From Chimonanthus salicifolius (lineage: Eukaryota; Streptophyta; Magnoliopsida; Laurales; Calycanthaceae): a stretch of 64,000 nt of DNA. The notes below the pieces were generated by a model. That model was not told where the DNA came from, did no database searches, and saw only the letters and a list, made by a program, of their open reading frames with translations. Where the stretch lies: positions 33,536,170-33,600,169 of the forward strand of contig CM023533.1 of assembly GCA_013350335.1 (NCBI GenBank). The letters run 5' to 3'. Positions 45,722-55,463 of this stretch are shown piece after piece. Within the stretch, counting starts at the first letter, position 1; every line of letters begins with the position of its first letter. The position numbers were made by a program, and so were the translations under genes.

Positions 45722-46696
45722 CAGGGGTCGAGATATCGGCCGACACGAAACATATCGGCCGATATCATACGGGTTTTAAGTACTGTATAATATCGGTCGA
45801 TACATATTGTATCGGCCGTACAACCTTCGTATCGACCGATATATCGCCTATATATATAGATATATCAGGGGTTCAAAAATCGGCTCGGCCGATATGCGAT
45901 ACGGGCGATATTTCGGCCGATAAATTTATCTCTCATACCGATATCGGCATTTTTCTCTCTCCTCCGATATCGGAACCGTGAAAAAACCGCAAAAAACCGT
46001 GATGAACAGTGATGAACCGCAAAAAACTGTGAACACCCCTGAGAACCGTAAACCCTGAACCGCGGAAAACCGCGAAAAACCGCAAAAACCGTAAAAAACC
46101 GTGAACACCCCTGAGAACCGTAAACCCTGAAAAACCGTGGAAAACCGCAAAAAACCTCGAAAAACAGTGTAAAAACCGCGAAAAACCGTATCGGTGTTTT
46201 TTTTTTTAAAAAAAAAAATTTAAATATCGATATTTATGAATATCGGCCGATATTGTGACCGATATTTCGGACCAAATATCGGCCATATCGGCCGATATTC
46301 GGAATGTACGGCCGATACTTATCATATCGGCCAATATTACTCGGTTTAAAAAAACCGATATATATCAGCCGATACGATATGTATCGGCCGATATTTGGAC
46401 CTTTGTATATATCGGTCCAATATCGGCCAATATGATTAATATCGGTATTTAAAAAAAAAAAAAAATCAAAACGGTGATAGGTCCGGGTCAAAATATCGGC
46501 CGATATTTACATTTTCAATTTAAAAAAAAAAACAGTTTCTTTTTCGGTTTTTTTATTTTTTTAATTAAAAATAAAATAATAAAATAATACGGATATTTAA
46601 AAAAAAAAACCAAAAACAAAAAGAGGAGAGAGAATCATATCGGCCGATATTTGGATATCGACCGAATTAACGGGCGGGGCATTTTTTGCACCCGTG
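45722..46696. mobile_element. Large hAT-like element of the CGGCCG palindrome family (975 bp)
   Basis: The left end is CAGGGGTCGAGATATCGG and the reverse-strand right end CACGGGTGCAAAAAATGC. The flanks are TTGCATAC and TGGCATAC, an 8-bp duplication with one mismatch. A second left-type end, CAGGGGTTCAAAAATCGG, occurs inside at 45866, suggesting nesting or internal duplication. At least five exact copies of ATATCGGCCGATAT and many one-base variants are in the body. A 72-bp-period repeat fills 45977-46195. Confidence 0.85.
45977..46195. repeat. Minisatellite of AAAAACCGYG phrases (72-bp higher period)
   Basis: Short units such as GAAAAACCGC are repeated throughout. A longer phrase beginning GAACACCCCTGAGAACCGTA recurs at 46031 and 46103, giving a 72-bp higher-order period. 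Seen only inside this one element. Confidence 0.8.
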
Positions 46697-46704
46697 TGGC
46701 ATAC

Positions 46705-47459
46705 TATGAAAATTAGAACTAAAGAAACCCATATCAAATCAGATACTAATGTAAGAAATGGCCTTATATGGGAGAAATAGACATATATAATAGTTTAACT
46801 CAACTTTAACGTGCATACTGAATTTTCAATAATTTATTGATTTTTTTTTTCATATTTGAAAAACTGAGTAGATCCAATTCATGCATTGGAAATGAGAGAT
46901 GTGGGGCAAATTTCTATTTTATTAATGAGGATCAATTAAGGATGCATTTTCAAATTGTAATTCGAGGACTCCTATCTAAAACTCACAATGGTTTATAGAG
47001 ATGGAATAATAATCCGTGCACCATGAATTTTCACTATGGTCCACCTACCTTTAAAAAGAAAAGACTATTAGATCCATCAGTGGATCCCATTCAATTAGTG
47101 TCCTTAAATTACAATTTAAAGATACATCCCTAGCTGATCTTGGCTAATTTGATGGTTAACGTTGAGAATTCATATTCTATAAATTGTTGAGCTTTATACA
47201 CTTTGCATTAGGGCCATAATTAATAGGTTTGGCTAGGGATTGGATTAACTTGGTCTAAACGTACTTGACTATAAGAGTGTTGGTCAGAAAGAAATATTAT
47301 GTTTTTTATATTGTTATATTAGAGAAATGATAAGATAGATGCATGACTTAATCTTGTTTGTCAAATCATCTATCTCTGATCATTTCTTGATCTATTTTAT
47401 ATTCTTTCATCCTAATAATTTAAACATTAGCATTTTTTATGACTTGCAAACACAAGTAT
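46705..47459. other. Intergenic stretch, no gene seen
   Basis: AT-rich sequence between two CGGCCG-family elements. No ORF or repeat border could be supported. Confidence 0.5.
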
Positions 47460-47908
47460 CAGGGGTGCAGAATTCGGCTTGGGCGAGATACGCAAATATC
47501 GGCCGATATGCATATCTTTCTCTCTTCTTTTGCTTTCTTTTTTTAAATATCGGTATTTTTTTATTATTTTATTTTATCTGAATTAAAAAAATAAATAAAT
47601 AATCCAAAAGGAAGCTAGATTTTTTTTAAAAAAAATTTGAAAATGTAAATATCCGCTGATATCGGCGATATTGATCCGAAATCGGCCGAGATATTGACTC
47701 GGGTCCACCACCATTTTTTTTTCAAAAAGACAGACATTAATCATATCGGCCGATATCAGATGGATATATATTGCTAATATATTAGTCATATCAGCCGAGA
47801 AATAGTGTGTACGACTGATACAATACATATCGATCAATATAATGCAGTGCTTAAAAACTAATATATATCGGCTAATACATTTCGTATCGGCTGATATCTT
47901 TACCCTTG
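47460..47908. mobile_element. hAT-like element of the CGGCCG palindrome family (449 bp)
   Basis: The left end is CAGGGGTGCAGAATTCGG and the reverse-strand right end CAAGGGTAAAGATATC. The flanks ACAAGTAT and ACATGGAT match at 6 of 8 bases. Exact ATATCGGCCGATAT occurs near 47498 and 47742. Confidence 0.75.
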
Positions 47909-48330
47909 ACATGGATAAATGAAGCACTTAAAACTTAAATTGAGGTTTAGCTCCCTAAGCTCATGGATTAGTATGTATATATAATAAGGGATACACAAAA
48001 TTACGAGTAAACCTCATGCTATCAAGTAAATCTAAGAAGAATTTAACTGAATACCTAAGTCATTAGATAGGTAGGAGGCTTTCATTAAAGACGAAGAAGA
48101 AGAAAGAAGAATAAACATTTCCTCTGGTTCTGGAATTATTACAAGGATTGCCTTTTGAAGAAGTGGCAATGAAAAATTCTACAAAACTGCTAATATTTGT
48201 AGTTAAAACTTGGATCACAACCGTGAACATTTATGTATTGAAGGCAATACAGAGAAATGAAGGGCGGTGATGATGAGAAGTACCCATTTCAATCAGGTAT
48301 TTATGCTGTATAGAAAGCATGGGAATCGTA

Positions 48331-50255
48331 TTAAGCTGAACCGATTGGCAACAAGGCCGGTGTGTAAGGGACACCGGTTGGCTTGATCCATTCATCTCCT
48401 TGGATGAAGGTCTGGACAGTGAATTCTTTGGCGCGATCAGCAGTCATTGTGGCTGTGGTGATGCCCTTCCACTTCACCCTTTTTGCTGTGTTTGCACCAG
48501 CCCCTCTGTTGTCGAATTCGGCATAATTACATGTATCCAGGGCAAAATCTCCTTCCCAAGGCAACCAACCATCTGGGTGAATCACATCATCGATCTGAGT
48601 CTGCATGATTATGGTCCGAGAATAGTTTTTCCATGGCCGGCCGAGGAACGAAGGAAGTGTAACCTGATGGGGAACGTAGGCAGGGTCGGCAACGATACTG
48701 CAGTCGTGGAGGACAATTCCGGTGGGCTCGCGCCTGTCCATCCTCCCTTGAGCTGTGACAATGCATCTTTGGTTCTCCATTGGCTTCCTAACCACCATTT
48801 TGCACTTTTGGAAAACCACAGCCGAGTTTCCGAAGATGAAATCAATGGTACCGGAGATAGGTGCATTCACGGTAGAACTGGCGGTGGGTGTGAGCGTAGA
48901 GCGTGTCCTGGTACCCATCCATTTGGCAGTTGTAGAAGATGGACTTGTCCGATTGAACTCGTAAAGCAACAGCTTGATGCTTCTCCGCACCGGCACTGTT
49001 CTCGAATCCTATATTCTTTGCCATGAATCCGTCTCCGACCACCGCTGTGGAAAAAAAATAAATTGAAATTGAATTAGATTAGGAGAATATCAGTTTGTAT
49101 TAATCTCTTTTTAAGAGAGGTTTAGTTCACAGGTGTGATTAGACCTCGAAGAAAAATGAATAGTTTACTACAGAATTTTTAAGGGATTGAAATTCGGGAT
49201 TGTTCATACCAACGGTTGCAGTCTTGAAGGTGGGTACTTTATCGACAAAGTTCTTGCTTCCGGTGATCTTTGTCTTTGTGGGACCATCACCAATCATTAC
49301 GACATTCATCACGTTCTTCTCAATCATCAGCTGTTCTTCATAGACTCCCTCTTTTATATAGATAACAAATGTATTGTTCGTCTTCGTAGGGACAGTAGCA
49401 AGTGCCTCAGCAATGGTTTTGAACTGCCCACTTCCATCCTTTGCTACTACAGCATTGGGAGTAATCTTGTCTATTGTGTCAGTCATGATTCCAAGCTTGA
49501 CATGGGGAACCCAAGCTGGGATCGGAGAATCATCGGCAGAAAGTAGTCGGCGATGTAATAAGGGCAGATTGAAAGACGTGAGTATCGACGAGATCTCGTT
49601 GACGATGGCGAGGGCATTGTAAGTCAGCTCCTTTGCACTTTCCATGGCTTTTGCCATCTTCACACTGACGTCACCTTTCGCACCCTCGAATCCGTCGAGG
49701 CACGTATCTTGATAGGTCATAGAAGCACTGAGCCAGATCTTGAGGTCTTCGATCAAATCGTCGATCTTGCTCAAATCGATATCGCCCAGGTTGTTCATCG
49801 ATGCCCTGAGGTCATCGATCGAGTACTCGAGCAGCTCCTCGCAATTGTGAAGAGCCTTCGATGTCAGAGGGTCCTTCTCCGCTTCTTTCAGAAGTTGAGA
49901 TTCATCAAAGGCCTTCCTCACCTTTTCTATGGCAACACGGAAAGCAACCTGAATCAGATCTTTTGGGCTGGTCGTGTTTGATCCGGCAGCTGCCGTCAGG
50001 CTTCTTTCACAGGCCTCTTTATAATCAGTGGGCTGGCAAATCTGTGTCACCGCTTTCGACGATGTTTTAATCTCCGTCTTTGCACCGGCATCTGGATTGC
50101 CCCCGGCTTCATTATTTTGTTTGTGCGAAACGCCCACGGCTACCGGCAACCACCATTGCTACTAGGAGTAGAGATGACACACCCATCACGGCCATCTTCT
50201 TCTTCTTACCGCCGTCGTCACCCCCCTGCATTTGCCCGTATCCCCTAGATGCCAT
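48331..50255 (-). pseudogene. Pectin methylesterase PME-1, type with PMEI pro-domain, with two single-base frameshifts
   Basis: Two exons: 50255-49210 and 49044-48331, intron 49045-49209 (GT-AG). From MASRGYGQMQ there is a basic patch and a signal anchor (MGVSSLLLVAMVVA). A PMEI-like pro-region (QICQPTDYKEAC...) follows, then the RRLL processing site, then a pectinesterase domain with GVYEE, QAVAL, QDTLY, DFIFG and LGRPW. Those supply the two Gln, two Asp and Arg of the active site. The enzyme would de-methylesterify wall homogalacturonan. Two breaks are seen. One base too many (GCCGGTAGCC) near 50143 throws the frame off just after the anchor. One extra T near 48858 (TGCACCTATCTCC) separates RQFYREC from SGTIDFIFG. 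Without these two bases the CDS is 1758 nt, 585 aa, the normal size. Everything else is well preserved, so this is either a very recent pseudogene or a functional gene with assembly errors. Confidence 0.85.
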
Positions 50256-50318
50256 CCTTTTTAATTGAGCTTCTTCTTTTACTCTGTTTCTGTTTCTCTG
50301 CAGTGTTAGTGTCCTCTG

Positions 50319-50327
50319 CTTTATAGG
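50319..50327 (-). promoter_or_regulatory. Putative TATA box of PME-1
   Basis: CCTATAAAG on the minus strand, about 65 bases upstream of the ATG at 50255. Confidence 0.5.
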
Positions 50328-50450
50328 AGGAGGGAAGGAGAAGCAGTGAGTGTATTTCTCGCATGTGAGGTGAGGATTGAGAGCAGAGCCACGACAAAAT
50401 AGAGGGTCGTTGGTTGTGCGACTCGGACAACCAGCTATCACACATGGCGA

Positions 50451-50760
50451 GGGAAAGCTTTCTTTCCTAAAATGGATGAGATCCAATCAGTCAAGGTTTG
50501 AATGGGTTCAATTCATATTTTATCAAAATTTTGAAAAGAGATCACCACTCTTAATTTTGGTTTCATCACTTCACTAATTAAAAGACAAGAATGTATTATC
50601 TTTACTAAAAATTTTGTACTTCTATTTTTTATTCCTACTTATTTTAGTAATTTTTTTACTATTTTTTTTACGAGTGTCTACTGCCCTTTTGTCACTCATT
50701 AAATTTCTTCTAAAATAGACTTTTTTTTTTACAAATTAATCTTATTAATTAAAATATATA
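50451..50760. repeat. Local direct repeat upstream of PME-1, copy 1
   Basis: The block beginning GGGAAAGCTTTCTTTCCTAA recurs at 50880. Its later part (CCCTTTTGTCACTCATTAAA) recurs at 51851, and the ATCACCACT...AATGTATTATCTTTACT part recurs at 52086-52155. The DNA 5' of PME-1 has therefore been duplicated locally. Confidence 0.8.
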
Positions 50761-50879
50761 TTGTGAATATAGCTATTATGAAAAAAAATTCATTTCAACT
50801 GAACTATCCATACGGATAATTCATTTCCTCTCCAATTACAACCATCTTGATAAACAAATACTACTCCTCAGGTTTGAAT

Positions 50880-51965
50880 GGGAAAGCTTTCTTTCCTAAA
50901 ATGGATGAGATCCAATCAGTCAAGGTTTGAATGGGTTAATTTCATATTTTATCAAAATTTTGAACTTCTATTTTTTATTCCTACGTATTTTAGTAATTTT
51001 TATAATTTTTTTTACTAGTGCCTTTTTTCTTTTTTTTTTGAAATGGTTCATATAATAATAGATAAAGGCACCAGAGGTGCAAATATAATCAATAAAATAA
51101 AAAATACAATTAGAAGTAAGATGGAAGCCTTCCACCACAACAACAAAAGAGAAGAAAATCAAGATAAATCAGCGCATTCCTTCCATGCACGCAAAATGCC
51201 AGATATAGAGATATTCCGAAACTCATGAGAAGAAGCAGCTCACGAAGCGCACATGGTGAGGCTACATCTAGCTACCACATCACTGGATTCAGCAGTGCTC
51301 CTGAACACTCTATTATTACGTTCCCACCACGGGCTCCAAAGGGTAGCAAATAAAGAAAGCTGCCACAAAGAGGAGCACTTAGGAGAGAAGAAAGCAATGT
51401 CCCAAATAAAGGACAACTCAGCAACCGAAGAAGGCATGACCCAAGCCACACCGAATTGATCAACGACAGAGCTCCAAACGGAGGAAGAGAAAGAGCAATG
51501 AAGGAGCAGATGATTCGAGTCTTCTAAGCAAGAAGGCAAAATGGACAAACACTAACCAATGTTCTCCCTCTTCTCCGTAAGTTATCTCGAATCAAGATTT
51601 TCTCCAACTCAGCCGTCCAAAGAAAGCCAATTGCCCTCGGCGGTGCTTTGGAGGTCCAAATCTTGGGGTTAACCAAGGCAGATCCCGAAGCCCGAAGTCT
51701 AGGTGCATCCAAGAGTAAAAAGACTTGAGAGAGAAAATACCTGTCTTGTCAGGCCACCAAAGGAGACTGCCCTCTTCAGTCGGGTGAATTCTATAAGATG
51801 AGATAGTAAGCAGAAGATCAGAGAATATATTTTTTTACTAGTGTCTACGGCCCTTTTGTCACTCATTAAATTTCTTTTAAAATAGTTTTTTTTACAATTA
51901 GTCTTATCAATTAAAATATATATATTGTGAATATATTTATTATGAAAAGAAAATCATTTAAATAT
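50880..51965. repeat. Local direct repeat upstream of PME-1, copy 2, split by a LINE
   Basis: It matches copy 1 up to ACTAGTG near 51020 and again from TCTACGGCCC near 51842. A LINE fragment fills the gap. Confidence 0.8.
51025..51832 (-). mobile_element. LINE fragment (zinc-knuckle region of reverse transcriptase)
   Basis: On the minus strand frames give LRRRGRTLVSVCPFCLLA, then EDSNHLLLHCSFSSSVWSSV and LFATLWSPWWERNNRVF, the zf-RVT region at the end of plant LINE ORF2. It is broken by one frame change. A poly-A tail lies at about 51030-51040 (plus-strand T run). The flanks share TTTTTTTACTAGTG (about 51007-51021 and 51831-51844), a plausible target duplication. Confidence 0.8.
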
Positions 51966-53600
51966 GTTTGTTTAATTGATTTAAGTAAATAAATTTGATA
52001 AATATTAGAAAACTCCACTTTAACTATGTATCTTATATTTTTACTTAGTTCAAATCAAGTGACTTTTACATAAATTTTGGAAAGAGATCACCACTTTTAA
52101 TTTTTGGTTTCATCACTTCACTAATTAAAAGACAAGAATGTATTATCTTTACTGAACAAAGACATGATATTAAAATAACCAGTCGAAAATGATTAATGAT
52201 GGAATTGTGGGCTAACCCAAATTAGAAAAGGGCCAGAACTTAAATAGTTAAATGGCTGATTACTGACCTAACATGTCATGTGCAGGCCTGCAAGGCTTGC
52301 AAGCAAAGCGAAGAACCCGGCATTGTATCAGCAGAGTTAGGACTTAGGATATTAATATGTTCTTTATTTAATTAAATAAAGAAATGATTTAACTAATGTG
52401 TTTTAAAAATTGAACCGATCTATATGGTTTGATCTGATTGGACCTTAATTAACCTTTAAGACGATTCAGTTTTTAGGATGATTAGTTTATTCAAGAATTA
52501 TAATTCTTCTATATTTTATTTTTTCTATTAATTTTTCTTTAAAACCATCATTTTCCACTGATATTATTATAGAACTAAACTACTATGACTGTAATGTGAT
52601 TTTTTTTTTCATAATTCTTTTTAATTTTAATAAATTATTATTATTTTTAATATTATATTGACATTATAGTTCAAACATTAAATCTAACTAGAATAAATGA
52701 CAAAACAACAAAACAAGGGAACCTAGGCTCCGTTTGGATGGGAGTAAGAGGGGGTAACCTCTCTTTACCCCTCATTTAGTAAAAGGGGTGAGGGTAAAAA
52801 TTTGAAAATTTATCCATCTCATCCCATTTTTGAATACTCCTTTGAAGGTTGGGGTATTCACAATACCCAACCTCTCAAAACCCCTTGCCTTTCTCTCTTT
52901 ATCAATTATATATTATAAAATTAAAATATTTTAAAAAATATATATTATATAATTAAAAAATAATATATTTCAAGTAATTGGCAATTTAACTTTTTTTGAA
53001 ATTTATTTTAAAAATGTATCAACATTTTCAACATGACGCATTTGGATGAGGGGTAAATTTTATAGGGGTTACCCTTGAGTAGAGGTAACTGTAAGTAGGG
53101 GTAAACTGACATATTAACAATTTTATGACAATTAATATTTTTTATTAAATCTGTCTAATATAAATAATAAAAACAAAATTTTATGAAACATAATTGTCAA
53201 AATATCCTATTTTTAATAGGTGATTTTGTCGAAATTTCGATAAGGTCTCGAAACTCCGAAAGAGTTTGAGGTTCATCATCATCTCTTTCGTACTAATTAG
53301 CAATTTATTCTCTTGGAAGTTTATTTTAAAAATGTGTCAACATTTTCAACATGATGCATTTGGATGAGAGGGTAAATTTTATGGGGGTTACCCATGAGTA
53401 AGGGTAACTGTAAGTAGGGGTAATCTGACATAACAATTTTATAAGAATTAATAAGTTTTATTAAATTCATATAATATAAAAAATAAAAGTAAAATTTTAT
53501 GAAACATAATTGTCAAAATGTCCTATTTTTAAGGAGTGATCCTGTCCAAATTTCGAAATGGTCTTGAAACTCCGAAAGAGTTTGAAGTTCATGGTAATCT

Positions 53601-54081
53601 TGTAATACCCTGCCCCAAAAGTCCCACATTACTAGTGGCATTGGAAATTCCCTGGTATATGAGTAGTAGCCTTCTTCCTTCTAGCACAAGGCCTTTTGGG
53701 AGCAACAGTTGGTTGGCTCATCAAAGCAAAGCCGTGCGGGTCCGTGTGTAGGCCCAAAGTGGACAATATTGTGCTAGTGGGACGGGTCGTTACAAATGGT
53801 ATCAAAGCCAAGTTCAACTCTCTGCCTGAGGGTGTGGGCTTGGTTGTTGTGTATGCAGAGCCGGGGACGGCTCTGACTTTAAGGGGTTTAGATTGTAATA
53901 CCCTGCCCCAAAAGTCCCACATTACTAGTGGCATTGGAAATTCCCTGGTATATGAGTAGTAGCCTTCTTCCTTCTAGCACAAGGCCTTTTGGGAGCAACA
54001 GTTGGTTGGCTCATCAAAGCAAAGCCGTGCGGGTCCGTGTGTAGGCCCAAAGTGGACAATATTGTGCTAGTGGTCGTTACA
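53601..54081 (+). mobile_element. Complete young TRIM retrotransposon (481 bp)
   Basis: The LTRs are 53601-53794 (194 bp) and 53894-54081 (188 bp), both TGTAATACCC...CGTTACA. By eye they are identical apart from a 6-bp gap (GACGGG) near the 3' end. The primer-binding site is TGGTATCAAAGCC, two bases after the 5' LTR, complementary to initiator Met tRNA with one change. The internal region is only 99 bp, with a purine run AAGGGG shortly before the 3' LTR. The 5-bp target duplication AATCT is exact (53596-53600 and 54082-54086). There is no coding capacity; it depends on another element for its proteins. Confidence 0.95.
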
Positions 54082-54377
54082 AATCTCTTTTGGGATAATT
54101 AAAAAAAAAATTTTGTTGAATGTTCACTTTAAAAATTTGTTAATATTTTCAACGTGATGCATTTTGGTGAAGGGTAAATTTTGCAGGGGTTACCCTTGAG
54201 TAGGGGTATCTGTAAGCAGGGATAACCTAACATGTTAACAATTTTATGATAATTAATATTTTATTAAATTCATATAATATAAAAAATAAAAATTATAATT
54301 TTTTATTAAGAGATATGTTGATATTTTTTATTCATTTATTGGGATTTAAAATAATAATATAAAAAAAATCTTTATTT

Positions 54378-54553
54378 TTTTTTATTTTTTTTTTGAATTT
54401 ACGTGTGGGAAACCGCGGGATACCCAGCGTAAAACCCCCACGAGTGAGCCCACTACCCCTAGGGCACACCAAGGTTAGGCCATGGGGGCTCGAACCTGCA
54501 ACCTCCCGCTTCCTGAGGCGGGAGGCAACCAGTTGAGCTACACCCATGTGGGT
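54378..54553 (-). mobile_element. tRNA-derived SINE, full length
   Basis: On the minus strand it reads GGGTGTAGCTCAACTGGTTG (box A), then GGTTGCAGGTTCGAGCCC (box B), a unique body of about 90 bp ending TTTCCCACACGTAAATTC, and an A-rich tail. The exact 12-bp direct repeat AAATCTTTATTT lies at 54366-54377 and 54554-54565. This is the best-preserved of about five copies of this SINE in the window. Confidence 0.9.
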
Positions 54554-55463
54554 AAATCTTTATTTATTTTCTTAATGTTAGAATGAAAGTGTTCATTTTA
54601 AATTATAATTATGAAAAATAGATAATATTATTATAAGTTATATTATTAGAATTTACTTCATGAATATTATTTAATAATTATATTTTATAAAAAAATAAAA
54701 AAAAATATTAATATATCAGGTTACCTTTGTTTATAGTTACTAAATAAGATTTTTTACCCTTAGGGTAACGTTTTACTTTTACCATTGAAATTACCAAACA
54801 AAATAAGGGTAATTCCAATTTAAAGGTCACCCCTACTCAGAGTAACCCCTCTAAAATTTACCTCTCATCCAAAGGCAGCTCTAGTTCCCAAATCTAACTA
54901 GAATAAATGACGAAACAGCAAAACACGGAAACCTAGTTCCCAAATAAAAAATAATTAATAGCACATGAAATTCTTTTTTTTTTTTTTAAGATAACATGAA
55001 TATCCTCACTATAATTGAAGACTAATCTCGTAAATAGACAAAATCACAATCCAGCCTCGTATAGCGGGAAAGTTCGAAAAGAGTTCTGGAAGCTTAAATC
55101 CAACTGAACTATCACACGGATATTCATTTCCTCTCCAATTACAACCGTCTTGATAAACAAATACTACTCCTCAATGAATGCAATTTATTCATACTAAATA
55201 ATAATAATCATTGTATATTGAGAGTCTTGGTTGAGAACATGAATCCAAGGTGAAGATTGTAAATTATGGAATGGAGATAATATTTGGCCCAAACAAGAGT
55301 GAGCCCTCATTTCACTCTCCCATTCTGGATTTTGCAATCTTAGTCTGAGGTTGTTCTTCTCTACAAAGACTCTGGAATTTGAGCCTAAAAATTCCACTAA
55401 ATACCATTATAATTAGAAGAAATACAAGAATTAGAAGAAGAAGAAGAAAGAAGATGGTGTTCA

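Larger units (their letters stand above)
52726..54880. mobile_element. PIF/Harbinger-like element with internal tandem repeats and nested insertions
   Basis: The left end GGCTCCGTTTGGATGGGAG and the reverse-strand right end AGCTGCCTTTGGATGAGAG are inverted. CTA lies on each side (52723-52725 and 54881-54883). The interior repeats the phrase GCATTTGGATGAGRGGTAAA three times, spaced roughly 0.3 kb apart when the TRIM is discounted (about 53037, 53354 and 54157). The TRIM (53601-54081) and a SINE (54378-54553) lie inside. A longer direct repeat beginning AAATCTAACTAGAATAAATG flanks the whole (about 52680 and 54891), which a 3-bp duplication does not explain. Confidence 0.65.

Noticed and set aside
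45722..47908. CGGCCG repeats as a satellite or CRISPR-like array
   Set aside because: Spacing between palindromes is irregular, copies occur on separate sites with target duplications, and the host is a plant.
48400..49026. 208-codon plus-strand ORF across PME-1 exon 2
   Set aside because: Antisense shadow of the pectinesterase domain; the minus strand carries all conserved motifs.
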